DNA from: Anaerolineales bacterium
GTDB lineage: Bacteria; Chloroflexota; Anaerolineae; Anaerolineales; Villigracilaceae
Length of the DNA: 50,672 bases
Direction: 5' to 3'
Assembly: GCA_030018695.1 (NCBI GenBank)
Contig: JASEHI010000010.1
Coordinates: 1 to 50,672 of the forward strand
Position numbers and translations under genes: made by a program. The notes beneath the pieces are model-generated. The model saw only the letters and a list, made by a program, of their open reading frames with translations. It ran no database searches and was not told the DNA's origin. Shown here piece after piece: positions 49,114 to 50,672 of the stretch (its first letter is position 1; every line of letters begins with the position of its first letter).

Positions 49114-49725
49114 ATGAAGTATGCCATTGTTGAAAGCGGCGGCAAACAATACAAAGCCGTCGAAGGCGAGTCCATCCAACTGGATCGCCTGCCCCTCCAA
49201 GTCGGCGAGGAGATCCAGATGGATCAGGTGCTCCTGCTGGTGGATGAGGATAATGTCACCGTTGGGACTCCCACCGTCAAAGAGATGAATGTCTTTGCGA
49301 AAGTCGTTGAACACTTAAAGGGTCCGAAGGTGGTTATCTTCAAGTACAGCCCGAAGAAACGCATTCGGGTGAAAACCGGCCACCGGCAGAATTACACCCG
49401 TCTACAAGTCGAGCAAATTGGAGCTGTCAAAACTGCCGCAGTTGCCAAGGCTGAAATGATTGTTGAATTTGAGCCGCCGGAAGTAACAGAGGTGCCAATG
49501 AAGCCAGCCAAAGCGCCTGCGAAGGAAAAAGCCGCCAAAGCCCCCAAGGCTACCAAAGTAGAGAAGGCTCCTGAGAAGGCCAAGGCAACCAAAGCTGCCA
49601 AGACCTCCAAAGCCCCCGCGGAGACGAAGGCGAGCAAAACTTCCAAGACCCCCAAGGCTACAGCAGCGAAAAAGACGACAAAAACCACAACAGCTTCTAA
49701 AACCAAGAAGGCTGAAAAGAAGTAA
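49114..49725 (+). CDS. rplU: 50S ribosomal protein L21 with lysine/alanine-rich tail
   Basis: A 203-residue L21. Residues 1-about 104 are the standard protein (MKYAIVESGGKQYKAVEGES, then VFKYSPKKRIRVKTGHRQNY, the rRNA-binding end). After GAVKT comes a tail of about 90 residues made almost only of Lys, Ala, Thr, Pro and Ser (KAPAKEKAAKAPKATK and so on), likely disordered and strongly basic, not present in most L21. AGGAG precedes the ATG. First gene of a three-gene ribosomal operon. Confidence 0.97.
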   Translation: MKYAIVESGGKQYKAVEGESIQLDRLPLQVGEEIQMDQVLLLVDEDNVTVGTPTVKEMNVFAKVVEHLKGPKVVIFKYSPKKRIRVKTGHRQNYTRLQVEQIGAVKTAAVAKAEMIVEFEPPEVTEVPMKPAKAPAKEKAAKAPKATKVEKAPEKAKATKAAKTSKAPAETKASKTSKTPKATAAKKTTKTTTASKTKKAEKK

Positions 49726-49767
49726 TGGTAGCCGACTGCGCTACCATAAAGGTAAAGTGAGGAAATC

Positions 49768-50028
49768 ATGGCTCATAAAAAAGGTGGCGGCTCCAGCCGC
49801 AACGGTCGTGACAGCAATGCCCAGCGCCTGGGCGTAAAGAAATATGCCGGCGAATCTGTTCTTTCCGGCAACATCATCGTGCGCCAGCGCGGTACACGCC
49901 TCAAGCCGGGTCTCAACGTGGATGTCGGCAAGGATGACACCCTGTTCGCCACGATTGACGGCGTGATCTTCATTGACATTATCCACGGACGCAAGCGTGT
50001 CAATGTGAAGCCGGTCGAAACCAAGTAA
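49768..50028 (+). CDS. rpmA: 50S ribosomal protein L27
   Basis: An 86-residue L27, standard length: [40 protein letters not shown], then [20 protein letters not shown]. The N-terminus is the form that needs only Met removal to expose AHKK, with no cleavable extension. The rplU-rpmA order is the usual one. A weak GAGG site precedes the ATG. Confidence 0.98.
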   Translation: MAHKKGGGSSRNGRDSNAQRLGVKKYAGESVLSGNIIVRQRGTRLKPGLNVDVGKDDTLFATIDGVIFIDIIHGRKRVNVKPVETK

Positions 50029-50047
50029 CCAGCGAAAGGAAACGAGA

Positions 50048-50527
50048 ATGAGAGAAGGTATCCATCCGACTTTTTACCCGGATGCCAAAGTAAGCTGCGC
50101 CTCCTGCGCAGCCACATGGACGACCGGTTCAACCAAAAAAGAGCTCCGCGTTGAGATCTGCTCGAATTGCCACCCCTTCTTCAGCGGCGAGGCGCAACGT
50201 ATCGTTGACATCGAAGGGCAAGTGGATCGCTTTTATAAGAAACTACAGGTGCGCCAGGCATACGTCGAAGAACAAGAAACACGCCAACATGCGCGCGTTT
50301 CACCCAAACGCACCATTGCTGAGTTGGAGATAGGCACGCGTGCCACCGAGGCGCTGGCCAAGGCGGGCATCACCCAGGTCGGGCAGTTCATGGACAAACT
50401 GGCTGAAGGAGAGAATGTCGCCCTGGCGATTGATGGTTTCGGACGCAAATCCTTGATTGACCTTAAAAAGAAACTGCGCGCCCTCGGTTACAAACTCAAC
50501 GAGGGGACCGAAACTTCTGCTGCGTAG
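50048..50527 (+). CDS. rpmE: Ribosomal protein L31 fused to an RNA polymerase alpha-CTD-like domain
   Basis: A 159-residue protein. Residues 1-about 70 are zinc-type L31: [20 protein letters not shown] with C17 and C20, then [11 protein letters not shown] with C38 and C41, and VDRFYKKL. After a charged linker (about 70-87), residues 88-151 read [36 protein letters not shown], and [20 protein letters not shown]. This is the helix-hairpin-helix pattern of the C-terminal domain of the RNA polymerase alpha subunit (LxLSxRxxNxLxxAGIxTV ... NFGxKSLxEIxxxLxxxGL). Normal L31 ends at about 66-85 residues. The frame is unbroken, so it is a genuine fusion or family-specific extension, not a neighbouring gene. 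Confidence 0.9.
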   Translation: MREGIHPTFYPDAKVSCASCAATWTTGSTKKELRVEICSNCHPFFSGEAQRIVDIEGQVDRFYKKLQVRQAYVEEQETRQHARVSPKRTIAELEIGTRATEALAKAGITQVGQFMDKLAEGENVALAIDGFGRKSLIDLKKKLRALGYKLNEGTETSAA

Positions 50528-50559
50528 GACTTGCTTCACGGCGAATATCAGGTAAACTT

Positions 50560-50588
50560 AACAGGCAGATGCCCAGCGTCTGCCTGTT
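50560..50588 (+). terminator. Intrinsic terminator of the ribosomal operon
   Basis: AACAGGCAGA (50560-50569) pairs with TCTGCCTGTT (50579-50588), 9-base loop, followed by TGATTTTTG. The last 84 bases of the window show no supported gene. Confidence 0.92.
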
Positions 50589-50672
50589 TGATTTTTGCCA
50601 TGCTTTATAAATGATTGGGGTGTGTTTCAAATGAGTTGAAGTAAGAACGTCCCGAAGGTTTTGATGAGAAAA

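Noticed and set aside
48852-49175. N-terminal extension of the SppA frame
   Set aside because: It runs across both divergent promoters and the rplU leader; the ATG at 48851 has a good ribosome-binding site and starts at the membrane anchor.

Overview
The window looks like a chromosomal piece of an uncultured or little-studied Chloroflexota, most likely class Anaerolineae. This is an inference from the overall gene repertoire, the moderately high GC, the YufN/O/P/Q-type nucleoside transporter beside purine-catabolism genes, and the very repeat-rich spacers. No rRNA, tRNA or CRISPR array was seen.

Layout. (1) 1-740: start of a membrane protein on the minus strand and a frameshifted IS5-type transposase remnant. 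(2) 740-17550: a long plus-strand purine/nucleoside catabolism region. It holds an 8-oxoguanine deaminase-family amidohydrolase, adenine deaminase, a GntR/UTRA regulator, an aspartate-carbamoyltransferase-like enzyme, a YgeW-type knotted carbamoyltransferase, carbamate kinase and a four-gene nucleoside ABC importer (BMP lipoprotein, double ATPase, two permeases). The likely logic is import of nucleosides, deamination and ring opening, then carbamoyl transfer to carbamoyl phosphate and ATP through carbamate kinase. A consensus-like promoter with two identical 11-bp operators precedes the first gene. Small nucleotidyltransferase pairs and three copies of the S23 four-helix-bundle (23S rRNA intervening-sequence protein) family are interspersed. 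(3) 17560-25541: ABC-2 exporter, threonine synthase, AI-2E transporter, GT2 glycosyltransferase and a large GH13-like protein. (4) 25600-28400: two toxin-antitoxin-like pairs, YbaK deacylase and a GlnQ-type ATPase. (5) 28440-35720, minus strand: a duplicated-domain lipoprotein, RtcB RNA ligase with archease, thioesterase, RecJ, a PD-(D/E)XK nuclease and a PIN/AbrB pair. (6) 35860-41330: an accessory island with an AbiEii-like pair, a broken VapBC, and an AT-rich restriction-modification locus. (7) 41340-46390: two UvrD-like helicase proteins, one PcrA-like and one AddB-like. (8) 46516-48851: a membrane-anchored GldG/DUF4350-like protein and an SppA-type peptidase. (9) 48950-50590: the ribosomal operon rplU-rpmA-rpmE, behind a perfect sigma-70-type promoter.

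The most unusual features are these. Spacers and reading frames are riddled with short tandem/palindromic arrays whose unit differs from site to site while the architecture (repeated 6-9 nt units, often as inverted arms) stays the same. These arrays bracket each S23-family gene and also sit in frame inside thrC, archease, recJ and a GH13 gene. Separate palindromic repeat families have entered the two helicase genes in frame, one nested inside another. Ribosomal protein L31 is fused to a domain resembling the C-terminal domain of the RNA polymerase alpha subunit.
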